Shown here one piece after another: positions 32,911 through 44,900 of a DNA stretch of 64,000 nt (its first letter is position 1; each line of letters starts with the position of its first letter). Location: contig JASJZC010000006.1 in the NCBI GenBank assembly GCA_037178855.1, forward strand, positions 3,286,001 through 3,350,000, given 5' to 3'. Position numbers and translations under genes: made by a program. Under the pieces are notes generated by a model. That model made no database searches and was not told the DNA's origin. It saw nothing but the letters and a program-made list of their open reading frames with translations. The DNA comes from Oscheius sp. JU75. Its lineage: Eukaryota > Nematoda > Chromadorea > Rhabditida > Rhabditidae.

Positions 32911-33934
32911 ATGTCTCCTCTATTGGATCTGCTCAGCTTGGACACCTATTCTCTGCGCAAGATCGTTGAAAAGGTTCGAAAGACTTCTTCGCTCTTGAAC
33001 ACTTCGTTACAGATGAGCACGAATGCCAGTACCAATTTTTTCCGGTGCTCGCGAGGTACAGAAAAGTTAATGTACCGAATCAAGCCGAGCTGGAAACTGG
33101 AGAAGGCATCGATTCACTACTACGGCGGTTCACACCGACTGCTTGGCAAAGACGGTAAGGTATTAAGCTGCTCGATTCTGAAGCCGACTTGCTCACTCAA
33201 GTTTGTCAAGATTCCTCATGTATCAGTGGTGAGTTCATATTGGCAGAAGTTCATACAGTCTCCATGTTCAGAGTAAATGTGAGGACGTCTTTTTCAACAA
33301 TGTCGTCCTTCCCGAGCTACGCGCAATGACTCCCGTAGAGTCTCTGTATCTATCAGTCCACGAAAGGGATTCGATGAACAAGGTCATCGATGCTGCTCAG
33401 CCAAAAGAAGTTCGACTCTCCGACTACTACATCAATCCAATGGACGCAGTTTTTCATGTGAGCTTACTGGATCCGATTTCCTTCTGAACCAGCTTCTTTA
33501 GAATGTCCCGAGTCTTTCCATCCAGGTTCACATGGACAATGCCGAGTCCTACTGGAAGACCCCGAAGCTCATTGAATTGAGTAAGATTCACAAAAAGATT
33601 GGTCTGGCTTGTAACCATTTCTATTCCCAACTTGTTACCGTCTTTCTCAAGGTAAACAGACTCATTGCACTTTTAATAAAGAGATTTTCAGAATTGGTTC
33701 AATGGAGAACAGTACAACAACTTCGAACTGTCAATATCTCTTATCGCCAGGACAGCCTTCAAACAACACTCATTCGCGGAACAACTTGAGTCGGTTTTAG
33801 TCAGAGAAGATGTTCAGTTTTTGATGAAGAAGTGTGTGAAGAACCTCGAGGGGAACTTCGAAGTCTGTGGACGAAATGGACAAAAGATGTTCATTGTTAC
33901 TGCGGGAGATCATGTTCGTTTCTGTTTGGTTTAG
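32911..33934 (+). CDS. F-box / FBA_2-like protein, nematode expansion type
   Basis: Four exons (32911-33228, 33272-33457, 33502-33651, 33692-33934) give 298 residues. The N-terminus (LLDLLSLDTYSLRKIVEKV) has the Leu-rich helix pattern of an F-box, which would recruit SCF ubiquitin ligase via SKP1. The C-terminal part (VFLKNWFNGEQYNNFELSI) resembles the F-box-associated type 2 (FBA_2) domain of the large nematode fbxb-type family, which selects substrates. The family call rests on these resemblances only and is moderate. AATAAA lies at 33943-33948. The next gene, FBXO9, starts 257 nt after this stop on the same strand, so this is probably the first gene of an operon. Confidence 0.7.
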
Positions 33935-34170
33935 TTTGTAACAATAAATTGTCGTGTTGTCATTATTTAACCAATTGTACATAGTTGAGTATCGTTATTG
34001 AAGAATACGCAACTCCACGTGTCCCGCAAAATAGCCACGAGATAGTTTTGGTTATCTACTTTTTGTTATTTTATTGTTTGCCAATTTTATTGTGACCAAA
34101 TACTGCTCAACTTGGCTTTTTGGAGTGAAACTGTTCCTTCAAACAGGTCCTTTAGCCTTTTTGACCCCCG

Positions 34171-34178
34171 TTTTTCAG
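34171..34178 (+). other. Candidate trans-splice acceptor before FBXO9
   Basis: TTTTTCAG 13 nt before the FBXO9 ATG, with no upstream coding exon, 237 nt after the previous stop. This is an operon-like junction. Confidence 0.5.
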
Positions 34179-34191
34179 AGCCTCATGCAAC

Positions 34192-36446
34192 ATGAAGCCG
34201 AACAAGCAATCTTCTACCGGACCGCCAAAGAACTCGTATCGGACTCAGGTCTTTCAAGGATTGTCCTCTATATCAACAGTTTCTAGACTCATCCGTCATC
34301 GTCATACATCGCACCTCTTTTTGAGGAAGAATTGGTCGAAGAAATTGAGAACCTTGATCTTGAAGACCAGGCAAAAATACATTTTTTTTGAAAACAAAAA
34401 CTGATTCAGACCACGGTTCTCGAAGCTTTCCGTGAACAATGGAAGCAGGAAATCGCCAAGCCTGTCAAAGCAGAAGAGGTCAAGGAAGAGGAGGCCAAGG
34501 CTCTGTTTCTACAAGGAGTTGAATGCGAGAAACGTGGAGAAATGTCCGAGGCGGTTCACAAGTACACAAGAGCCATGAAGTTGGTACCGGACATTGAGAG
34601 AAAGGTTCATCCTCAGCCAGTGAGTGCTACCCGATATATTCTTGATCTTTCATTATTGTCTAAAAGGGTCCAGAAAAAAGCCAGTTGAGAATAATATAGT
34701 GCTATTCAAGCTGAGTTAGTTCCACTCGTTCTGGCTCGGCAGTTCGAATAGCGACAAGCTGAGATGGTACGGGACCAGCAGAGAAACACTAAGAAACTGA
34801 TGTAGTTGCTTCGGAAGCGGATAACAGAAAATATTGGACGTAGGCAACAATAAAAACGTTTTTTTTATAAGTTTAACTCCGTTGTAGGTCCCCAGAGCTC
34901 GATCAACCTCGAGAGTCCGACCATCCAAGAAGGGACAGCAGGAAGAGACACCGAACCACGAGAGCAATCTAATCCACACCTTTGAGGACAGAATAACTGA
35001 ACGAGGCTATCGTTTTATCGGAACCCCTGAAGGTAACAGGTTCTTCTTCTCGAAGGTATCAGCCTCTAGGATCCAAATGTGCTTTGAACCATCTGCCCAC
35101 AGAAATTCTGAGTCTGATCATCAAGTACGCTGTAGGAGAACAGATCAATGTCCGATTGCTCGAAAGTCTATCGGAAGTCTCGAGCGGAATGTATCTTCTG
35201 GCTAGGTAGGTAGCCGTTGAGAAGTTTGGGAACTAAAAAACTTCAGGAATAACGAGCTCTGGCGTCAGATCCATATCCGGTCTCTTGGCTGCAGCGAGGT
35301 GCCAGTACAGGAGCCTGAAATCAGCTGGCGAGACGTCTATCTCAGCTATCCACATCTCCATTTCGAGGGTGTGTATCTCTCAAAAATCACCTATATTCGT
35401 CACGGAGAGCCCGGCTTCCAAGACATTAACTATCGACCCTGGCACACGGTCGTCTACTTCCGACTCATTCGATTTTTCCCCGATGGTTAGAGTCTTTTTG
35501 TCCTTGTTTAAAGTTTTCTCTAGGTTCTGTTCTTATGACGACCTCCTCGGATAACCCTCAATCCTCGGTGAATCTTCTGAAATCGCGAGGAAGAGCAGAT
35601 CCGGCTATCTGTTTCGGGACGTGGTATCAGGAGGATGCGGACATCATCATACAGGTAGGATCTTCAGAAATCTGTGATTTGTCAGTGGCTTCGAACAAAA
35701 CATGGCAGGTCTATGATTCAGTTGACAGTTCAACAGGATGACATGTTGACATGGAAAGATAAGGACTGGAAAACAGGTTGAGAGAGACATGATGACAAAG
35801 GGATAGATTGACAAACTGACAGAACATGCTGACAAAACTGAAAAGTTCAAGGGGATATGATAGAACAAGCTGACAGGGAGAGTATTTGATGACGACAAGG
35901 TGTTTGACACTGGATGAGAGAAAAAGAAAAAAACAGCGACAGAATGTCATGTACTGAAAAGGACAAAATAGAAAGAGTTGACAGTATAGGTTGTAGACAG
36001 ATTAACAGACTGAGAGACAGCTCAGAATCAGTCGACAGGGATAGCGATAGACTGGACTAGTTTGGTGGACTGACTTACAAACAGACAGGTGATATTCTTT
36101 TTTTTCAGGTCAGACGTGAGTACCCTCCTCCCCAGAAGCCAAAAAACCTCCGACAGACTAAGCGTGTGCCTCAGCAAGAGTACGGAGTAGGTCCCCGCCT
36201 TTCACTGTTCCAACCTAAATCACTCAGATCCTCAAGCACGCCTTCTGTATCGTTCTCCGTCTCATTCCCATGCGAGTCCAAGGGAAGTGGAGCCTCCAGT
36301 GGATTCAGAACCACTGTACCGTGACTTATCTGGACGGTAGCATGACCACATCGGATCTGGAAGCCGAGAAAAACTCGCAAGAATTCCCCCCACTCCGCTT
36401 TTACAGAGTCAAATCGTATGCGGAGAGCAGCTGTTCCAAATTTTAG
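34192..36446 (+). CDS. FBXO9: FBXO9 ortholog (TPR-like + F-box protein)
   Basis: Nine exons (34192-34248, 34287-34370, 34410-34619, 34888-35032, 35070-35205, 35247-35485, 35524-35654, 36109-36186, 36228-36446) encode 432 residues. A TPR/MIT-like helical repeat (KALFLQGVECEKRGEMSEAV, YTRAMKLVPDIE) is followed by an F-box (LNHLPTEILSLIIKYAV) and the conserved FBXO9 C-terminal domain (SWRDVYLSYPHLHFEGVY, KITYIRHGEPG, IRFFPDGSVLMTT). FBXO9 is the substrate adaptor of an SCF ligase, reported in mammals to act on TEL2/TTI1 downstream of CK2. Exon 2 ends at an apparent GC donor (AG then GCAAAA at 34371), a GC-AG intron. The intron 35655-36108 is filled with degenerate TGACA repeats. AATAAA is at 36675-36680. 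Confidence 0.92.
35715..36095. repeat. Degenerate TGACA-type minisatellite in FBXO9 intron
   Basis: The intron is largely loosely repeated blocks such as CATGTTGACATGG, CATGCTGACAAAA, CAAGCTGACAGGG, GAGTTGACAGTATAGG and GACTGAGAGACAG. Purine bias on the plus strand makes the minus strand artificially open. The same ATGCTGACAG-like blocks occur in a ddr intron (about 53905-54000). Confidence 0.6.
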
Positions 36447-36508
36447 TGTTTGCGTTTCGGCGTTTTGATCCACTTTTTAAGGCCCAAGAAGTCATTTTCC
36501 AGTCTTAG

Positions 36509-36558
36509 TATGTTTTGAAAGTTGTAGAGAAGATTAAAATCTACAATTTTGCAAAACA
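36509..36558. repeat. Short dispersed hairpin repeat, copy 5
   Basis: TATGTTTTGAAAGTTGTAGA and TCTACAATTTTGCAAAACAT form the two arms. It lies in the FBXO9 3' UTR region, before its poly(A) signal, so it may be transcribed in the mRNA. Confidence 0.8.
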
Positions 36559-36760
36559 TAGCTAAATTGTAGTGTCTGCATCGGCCTCAAAAATTTGGTC
36601 AAAATATGCACCTTTGATATTTCAACTGCCTTTCTCTAACGAGACTTTCTTCAAAAGAACCGTTGACATTTTGTAATAAAGAGTGTACATAACTGTCGTT
36701 TTTGCCTGAATTGTAGTGTCCAGGCCTATCTCCAAGATTCTGCCAGATTCTTTATCCATT

Positions 36761-36765
36761 TATAG
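36761..36765 (+). other. Candidate trans-splice acceptor before the NADAR gene
   Basis: TATAG sits directly against the ATG at 36766, after a pyrimidine-rich stretch. It lies 85 nt after the FBXO9 poly(A) signal and 319 nt after its stop, the arrangement of an SL2 junction. Confidence 0.5.
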
Positions 36766-38976
36766 ATGTCCACTTCCACCGATCTTAATAAAATCGAGGA
36801 TAAGAGGAAAGAGAAACTGTCGGTCAATACCAAGGGAGAGAGCCAGCCGAGGAATGGGACGAGCTGGATGTACCAGGTGCTTAATCTTTTTAGCTTTTGG
36901 GAATTTATGTTCCAGCCAAATCAGAACAATCGACAGCGGCAGCAGAACTATCAGCAGGACTTTACAAAGGATGTCCAGCCGTCGGGATGGTACTACTCGG
37001 GGAAACAGATCCAGTCCAATCAGGTCGGTAGACCCATGAACAGCTACGGAAAACCGAAACAGTACGGGAGAGGTCAGAAGAAGAAGAGCTTCGTTCTTCC
37101 TCGGGTGAATTCAAATATCTTGAGTGGATAAATCGGGTTTAGGTCAAAGAGGCTCCGATTGACATGAAGACTTTGAACCTGACCATTAGTCCAGACAATC
37201 TCTACTGTTTCAGAGGCAAGTTCAATCCGCTCTCCAATATGTTCCAGGTAGATCTTCTTTTTTTGGTCTTACAGTAAATCAGATGTCAAAAGTTCGTGAC
37301 GGGACCCTCTACTGTAACCGGTTCAAAGCCATCCTGTGTTCCCTTTCGCGGGCTCAAAACGTGTTTATCAAGCTTAGCAATGTTTTGTGAACTTGTAGAG
37401 TTGAGAGCTACAACTTTGTAAAACATCAGAAACTGCTGTCTTCTGCCCGAAAAATTGTCAATTAGACGCGCACCTTGTACATTGCGATGCAAAGTACAGC
37501 AAGTGCGCCAAATGTACAAAGATTCATGGGCCCCGCCACGATCTTTTTGATATCAGCACTGCCAGTCTAAAATACACTTTCCAGGCTCCACTGACCATCG
37601 ACACGAACAGCTACTCTAGTGTGGAGCACTACTATCAATCCGTCAAGGTCTTCATGCTGGCTGGGACGGAGAAAGCTGGCCATATGATCAAGGTTTATAT
37701 TTTTCCACACTCTATTTTTCCTTCATCTCGATCACTTGAAATCGTACAATAAAACGGGGATCCCTTTCCCCGTTCGTGAAGCGCTTGGTGAGCTGGTTCT
37801 CTGAGATCGAGTTGCAAACGATCCACTTGCGAATGTCCTTCTCTCTTATGTACTCTTCCTAGGTTTCCTTCGAGGCCACTACGGCCACGTCTAAAACTGA
37901 CCGGTCCTACTTTTTGGAATCTCGAGAGCATCGCTCACTTCATCAAGGTGGACCACGGAGCTGAAAGAGTAGGATTAGGGGTGGGGGAAAAAGTTGACTT
38001 GCCTCCAGAGCAGTCAACTTCTTCTTGATTCTGCAGACCTGAACAAAAGCTTCGAGTAAAGAGACCCATTGTAGCACGGGAACAAAAACAAAGCCGGATG
38101 ATTGTGTCAGAATTGGAATGTAGAGTTGACAGAAGTCTAAGAACTTTTGTGCTATATAGGGGAGCAAAAAAGTGTAGCAGTTAATCAGAAATAACAGTCA
38201 GGACTTTTTGGTTTCTCGGTAGGTACTTGGAAGATTTCTTCAGAACACTCCCAAGTCTTAGAACAAGAAGTCAACTGCCAAAGCTAACTCCGGGTTGGAC
38301 TTAAACTTGCTCTATCAACTCTTCAATGTGTCTCCAAAAATTCTACAATTTTTTTTAGGTTGTCGACGCGTCTCAAGCAAAATCACTCTCACATCGTTTA
38401 CTAAAAGATGTTCCCAAGGAAAAAGTCGTGGAGTGGAAGCTGAAAGAAGCGCCGAAGATTCTCAAACACGCCATTTACGAAAAGTTTTCCAAGGATAGCG
38501 AGATGAAGATGAAGCTCCTGGGAACGGGGACAGCTATTTTGGCGCAATGTTTTGAAAAGTGAGCGCCCAAATTTTTTGAAAAATGGGTAATTATAGCGAC
38601 AACTTGTATGCCACAGCCACAAACGAAGCTGATCTCAAAAAGTGGGCCACGGAAAACAGTGGACAGCTTTACAAGGTAAGTCAATTTATGTCACCTCCTT
38701 GACGGGTTTCCAGATTCCGACAGATTGTACAAACTGGGAGAACATCGACTACATTCCACTGTGCGGGAAGGGTAGGAACCTGCTGGGAGCTATCATAATG
38801 ATGGTACGAGCAACTGATATTGTATTTTTTTTCGCATTCAGGTCAGAAACGAGCTGGAGGTTCCGCCTGTCCATGCTAAAACGGAACCAAAGGAGGCGAA
38901 TAAACTGTTGGAAGAAGACCTCGACGAAAGCACGGGACGTCTGGACGCATTGAAGCTGTTGAATGAGGAAGAGTGA
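36766..38976 (+). CDS. NADAR (YbiA-like) domain protein
   Basis: Exons 36766-36876, 36916-37104, 37143-37247, 37585-37692, 38359-38558, 38597-38675, 38714-38803 and 38842-38976 give 338 residues. A charged, Gln/Asn-rich, low-complexity N-terminus (about 100 residues, with QNNRQRQQNYQQD) precedes a NADAR domain: CFRGKFNPLSNMFQ, SSVEHYYQSVK, LKHAIYEKF, LLGTGTAILAQC, GKGRNLLGAIIMMVR. NADAR proteins are predicted or shown N-glycosidases acting on ADP-ribose-type or riboflavin-pathway substrates. A conserved basic/acidic C-terminal tail follows. The intron 37248-37584 hides an alternative in-frame exon, usable from a perfect GC donor (GCAAGT at 37216), that would replace FNPLSNMFQ with a Cys/His-rich segment. 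AATAAA is at 38993-38998. It is probably the third gene of an operon. Confidence 0.85.
37380..37427. repeat. Short dispersed hairpin repeat, copy 6
   Basis: AATGTTTTGTGAACTTGTAG and CTACAACTTTGTAAAACATC form the arms. It is in the NADAR-gene intron just upstream of the alternative Cys-rich exon, so its fold could affect splice choice. Confidence 0.8.
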
Positions 38977-41900
38977 TCAAGATCTGGTACAAAATAAAAT
39001 GGACTTTCTATGGAGGTGTGCGGACTATATGCTCCTTTTGGAACAGGGGTCGCAGACAGGGATGTGTTGATAGGTTGCTAGGAACAGTAACAGAGTCAAC
39101 AGAAATCAGCACGAAGCCAGAACTACGAAGACAGCAAAGAAATAGCATTTAGAGCTTATATGCCTGTAGCCACGAAAAATCGCAATAATGAGAATACAGT
39201 ATTGAAAACGACCGCAGCCTTCTAGAATCTTCTGAAAGCCTCACAGCCATCGAAAGATGGGATCCTGCTCCGTCTTCCTGGCTCCCTGGGTTTTTCCATA
39301 GATCCACAGCGGTCTTTGGAATAGACCATTCCTCAGGCCAATAGGAAAGACTCTGTTCTCTTCTCAGATCCAGCCGTCAAATTCTTTGAAAGGCTGAAGT
39401 TGATAGAAGTTGTTCGAAACTTTGGAAGTAAGTGGACACGTGACGAGCTGTTCTACAGCGTACTTGGATGAACAGAACTGTAAAAGCTGGCGGAATGCTC
39501 AGGAAGACTGAATTTCTGTTCGTGGTTGCGAACCACCTGAATGCTGGACAAAAAATATCTGGATCCTGTGGGACTTTCAGAAGATTCTAGAAGGTTGCGG
39601 CCGTTTTCTATAATGTATCCTATCAACACATTCTTGTCTTTGTCCCTGTTCTTCAGGCTATCTGTTCAACGACAACGATTTGTCAAATGCATAGAAAATT
39701 TCATGCTCTTTTCCCCTGTTTAACTTTCTACTTACACCCCCAGCTTTGTTGGCTTTTCAGAGAGAGGGAGAGAACGCCTGGACCTTATTCTCTTTCACCC
39801 TATTCCTGAAACTCGACCTCCCACAAATAGGCCTCTGTCACTCAACTAATCCAGCCTTTTCCTCCACTTGACCACCTCCGGAATCACACACTTGCAACGA
39901 ACCGTATGCTAATACGAGAAGGGGTTCTTATCGCACCTGACCCTGGCTTGACCTGTCCTCTACGCCCCTAAAAAGTTTCCTTTTCCTTGACTACTATTTC
40001 AGACAGACTACTTATAATTGAAATATAACACATGTCCGAGTGCTGTCGTCGGGAGCGGCGTAATTAAGCAAATTATTCCCCGCCAATTCTCTCCCTAAGG
40101 TTTCATTGGGCACATTTGATTGCATAGTGGCACTATAGCCTTCCGGTTTCTGGAGAGAGAGCCTAAATGGAGTCACAATAGCTTGGAGAAGAGAGACTTT
40201 TTAAGGACTGGCTGGGATAACTTGATTATGAGACGATAATGAGCAACGCATGCGCTGACAACCTCTCTTGATTGTAACCAACTGGGTCAAGAGCCTCTCC
40301 CGGTCATTAATTTGGCGCCAAAATGCCTCTCTGCTTGTTCTTGAATTTCTAAGGACCGACAGAGACCCATTTGATTTGGATACCTTGATTTAAAATGTCT
40401 TCCTTTCCGAAGCACTAGCCATTTAGCGTTGTCTTGCGAATGACAGAGAAAGCTCCAATGAAACTGGTGCCGATATCCCTCCTCATCCCGCTGCTATTGA
40501 TGAGCTGTTTACTCTCCCCGTCACATTTCGATGGTATCCGGCGCCATCTGCCTTGTATATTTTCGCACATTCGGCGGGAGAGCTGCGGGTGGGCTACCAT
40601 TCCGTTCAAATGCTTCTAATGAAGAGAGTCACTGGGATTCGACCTAGATCAAACTATTGTCTAATTCATTGTTCTCTTCTGGTACCAGCTCCAACTTCAT
40701 AGTTCTCAATTGGTCTTAAAGGAATTACCAGACACTTTCGTACCTCACAGTGAGAAGGATATAAATATTTGCTCAGTGTGTCTCTGAAAGCTTGCCAGTC
40801 GTATCTGATCTCGGGTAGAGACTACCGTCTACCTCCTTTATTGCTCAGCGAGTTACGGAATTGACCTGTTCCTATGACCCCAAACGAACCCCCTACTCGG
40901 TAACTCCTTGAGTATATACCCTGTCCGAGGAATTTGCTTATCTCTGCTTGTACAACACTTTCGGATCTACAGCAGTCTGACACCTTGACTGTCAAGACAC
41001 AACAGATCCACAGTTGATTCATATCCTTCTCAAAAACTCGACGTACTAGAAAAGACTCAATGTTTAGCTAGAGGAATGCCCTCGTTCATTGCTCCGCTGG
41101 ATTATAATGATGCAGATGTCTGAAAGCTCTTTCTCGGCCATCTCCCCGAGGTCCTTTATTTGTCCGTGTGAGGCTGAGAGACGGCCATTGACACCCCGAA
41201 GCCGAGAGCATGTTTCACGCCTGCTACATTATTAGATCTCATTTAGAGTCTTTCACTCTTGTGTTTCTCTCTTCGAATTTTGACAAATCTTCAGGTCATC
41301 TCTGTCTATTGATGTCCGTGGGACTCACCTGTCAAGCAACAATCCTGAATAAGTAGTTTCACTATCTCTTTAGACTATCCTAAAGAATCTTGAAGTTTAA
41401 GAGCTGCAGTTTGGAGCTTTACTTTAGAAGACTACCAACGATAAATTGAAGCTTTAGACCACCGAAAGTCTTGTTCAAGCTGGCTACTACTGCCTTGCTG
41501 TTCGCAGATCAGAATACCCGTATTCCCTTTGCTTTCAAGGTCCATTTTCGGACTCGAACACTTATTTAATTTTCTAACTTCTGCTAGAAAAACAGTCATG
41601 TTCTGTAAAGTGATAGGACTTGATTTGCTCTACAACCCTGAAAAAAATCGCTAATGAAAAATGACATCTTGTACCTGAAAAGTAATATGAAATTTTTTTA
41701 ATTGAACTGGTATGCGGCTTGGGACGGCTGTTTTACCGCTATAATTGGTAGATTGGGTGGGACGAAGCCACTGACTATCTGTTCAACGTTCCAAATCCGA
41801 ACAGCTTCTCTTATTCAAACAGAAACAGTGAAATTGACATGCATGCTGCCTCTTTCCTTTCTCGAGATCCGACACTAATCCAGTCCATCTGTTTGCCCTT

Positions 41901-44900
41901 CCTTCTCCTCCCGCAGTTCCCGTGAGTGCTTTCACGCCTTCCAGTCCCCGATTAATTTCAATTTGAATACTTTTTAGTCTTATAAGATTCTCTCTGAGTC
42001 GCCTTTCAATCCAGTTCTATCAGAAAGTAAACTTTATAACACGATTAACCTTTCCCCCATTCCTCGTGACGGTGACATCAAATTCTCTTGTTCTCTCTGA
42101 TATTCTGTCAATCCAAATCCATACTTGACCACAATCGGTCGGGGGTCATGTCTCTCAATCCCCGGCAACTTTTTTCAGCTCCAAAACCCGGTTTTCAATG
42201 GCGCGAGAGGCGCCTCATTTCCCAGTGTGGCCCCGTGTAACCTCATCTTTCCCGCTTTTTATGGACTTTAGCTCAAAATAGGGCCTCACCTTCTTATGAT
42301 CCAGTACCAGACTGTGAAAAGTCGTGGCGGCAAAATGCATGCAGGAGCCGGCCATGCATAATGTCAAAGCCGGACAGCTCTTTCCTACTCTCCGACGCTC
42401 TGGCCACTCTATCTGATTAACAAACCTTTGATCATGTACTCTTTTTATAGCTCTGAGGGCGCAGCTAACAAAAATAACGATAGCTGTCCCTAAGCCAACC
42501 TAAGAGCACCTAACCCATTCTCTTTAGCTCATGTTTTGGGTTCAAGGCATGGGATTTTGTCTTTTCGAGGTTTTGTAGCATTGAATAGTTGACCGTATGA
42601 AGACTCTGGCCACTCTATGTCATTATGTTTTCTGACCATGTTTGAAACAGTGAGTCTGGGCACCAGAAAATCTGTATTTCTGGTCTATTGGGATAGTTGT
42701 CACGTTCACAATGAGCAGGAGTTGTGGACAAGGCCAAAACTAACTTTTCAGAGCATTCAAAACCTAAACAACCTCATCTTGCCACCGAAAAATGATTAGG
42801 AAGTGGCTGCTTGAGCTCGTACAGTGCAGTCTCCCCTTGATCTTCCCGAAAATTATTCCTAGATCACATAAAAATTGACTCACAAAAATCAGTTCCGCGC
42901 TTTGACCCTTGCCGAAAAGAAGGCAGCCGGATGACAGACGACACTCCCATCGGCATGCCTAATGTGGTCGTTTTGTTTTCTGGGCCCCCTCTAGAGCCCC
43001 CTCCAAAAACACGAATCCCTTGTTTTATGAATATCTCTATACTCTCCCGATTTTATGACCCAAACACTCATCCAGTCCGATCCCAGAAAAACCCATGTTA
43101 CGGCATTTTGTCAGTCCGTCGGAAGTCGGTTCGCCGTCCTGATTGATGGCTGTACGGGGAACGGTTTGTGGCATGTGCAAGTGTTGCAAAAAGGACTTTT
43201 TTGCCCGTCTGCGTAGAGAGTCCCCCTCTTTTGTTCTCACTTTTACGGGCCGTGGGAACGCGACCACGAGAAGAGGATTCACATTCGCTGGCACTGCTTT
43301 TTGTTGCGTGTCTGAGTAACACTCGACTGGCACGCACGACTCTTTTTGCACACAAGTCTCTTTTTGAAAACTCTGGAGAGGTGTGAGTAACATTAGCGAG
43401 ATCCTGGAACATACATACTTCTGCTACAAAAGTCAACCTGCCGATTGTCTTGCTAACTGCTAGCTTTTAAAACCATAGACTCCATCTTATCTTGTCGTCT
43501 AGACTGCTGACTTCTATCGACGGTCCCACACACGAGGGACACACAGACCGATCCTTTCACTAACTGGCTTTGTTCATTTACCCATACTTTCTTGGCCATT
43601 TTGTTAGAATGGCAGGACTTGCGTCAGTAGTTTAACAAGTCAAACTACTGGTTTCGTTGTAAAGTCAAAATTACAAGTAGCTTCTAACCTTTTCTTGCTA
43701 TTCTATGCCTGCTATCCAGAAGCATAACCCAGATGAATCTTTCCCTGTTACCAATCGACACCTTTTCACCTTTTTTCCGTGTTTCACAAAGTTACCGTAC
43801 CTGAAACAAAAAAATTTCGATACTTGGTCGAAATCAGGGATATAAGTAGTGGAATTGGAAAGCTGTCAAGAGGCCTACGTACAGAGCGGACAATACAGGC
43901 TGATTAGTAGGACATTCTTCTAAACTTCTGCTCATATTTTTGGCCTGTCGATTCCGTTCAGTAGGTCTCTCCAAAAAAACCTCTGTTCCCACATAGCTTC
44001 CTATAGTCGTAAAGATAAGTTTTTTGGTCCGGCTTTGATAGTTGTAAAACTGAATTATTGATGCTTCAAGGAACGTCTGTCCTGTCCCGATTCCTTTGTA
44101 AGATTGTACTTGACTTGACTTGACTGGTTAATCCTAATTCCTTTCTTGTCCAATGATTTCTAGTCAGATCTGCTTTCGACTGTCTCCAGCTGTTTTTTTT
44201 CGCCTCTTCGTCGCCACTAGCCCCTACCCAAAGGTATTTTCTTTCCACTCAAAAGACAAAAATCCCGCCGTGGCAGCCCCTCTGTCATCGGCACCTGTCT
44301 CTACTCCATTGTTCCTCTCTCAGTCTCTCCCGCTTTTGATCCCGCCCCACGATCCCCTTCCCAGAACCCCGCCCTCTCTCTGCCTGTTGTCGCTTGCCAA
44401 TTAGATAAACAGTCATCTACTTTTTCGATGTTTCTCACATATAGATAAGAGAGTCTCCATCGCTCTCGCTTTGCCCACTTATTCCCGCACACTTATTGAA
44501 TTATCTTCTTCTCGTCTTTGCCGCCTCAGGGGTCGTGTCCTGATTGATCACTGTCGCACCTTTCACTTGTATACGAAGTGTGTCCGTGGAAGAGACAAAG
44601 TGGCATCCTTTCGAGACGGAGTTTCTCATCGTTCCTTGCTTCTACGAGAAATCTTTACGCATTAACAAACAGCTCATGTTGGGTTCCCAACCACAACAGT
44701 TTGCTAGCTACTCCACAATCCCTTTCTTTCTTTTCTGATTACGATCTACATCTGGATAAGATACACTCCTTCGAGAGACAAAAATCGTACCAGAACCAGA
44801 ACAAGGTGGTTTTACCACAAAAGCAAACGTGGTGAGAAAGGAAACCAGGGGTTCCCTTTTTCACCACGTTTGCTTTTGTGATAAAACCACCTTGTTCTGG

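Noticed and set aside
35647-35950. Minus-strand frames in FBXO9 intron 7
   Set aside because: Produced by the degenerate TGACA repeat; the Cys/His/Ser-rich translation reflects the repeat, not a protein.
37861-37975. Possible NADAR-gene exon after TCTTCCTAG
   Set aside because: Its frame ends in a stop after about 33 codons, and the flanking exons join in phase without it at a conserved position.
43037-43436. Two overlapping minus-strand frames of 112-118 codons upstream of ddr
   Set aside because: Low-information composition, no splice or domain support, and two frames open at once, which is typical of chance in GC-richer patches.
44153-44404. Pro/Ser/Leu-rich 83-codon frame
   Set aside because: Arises from pyrimidine-rich DNA (CTCCC, CCCGC runs). 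No homology or start context.
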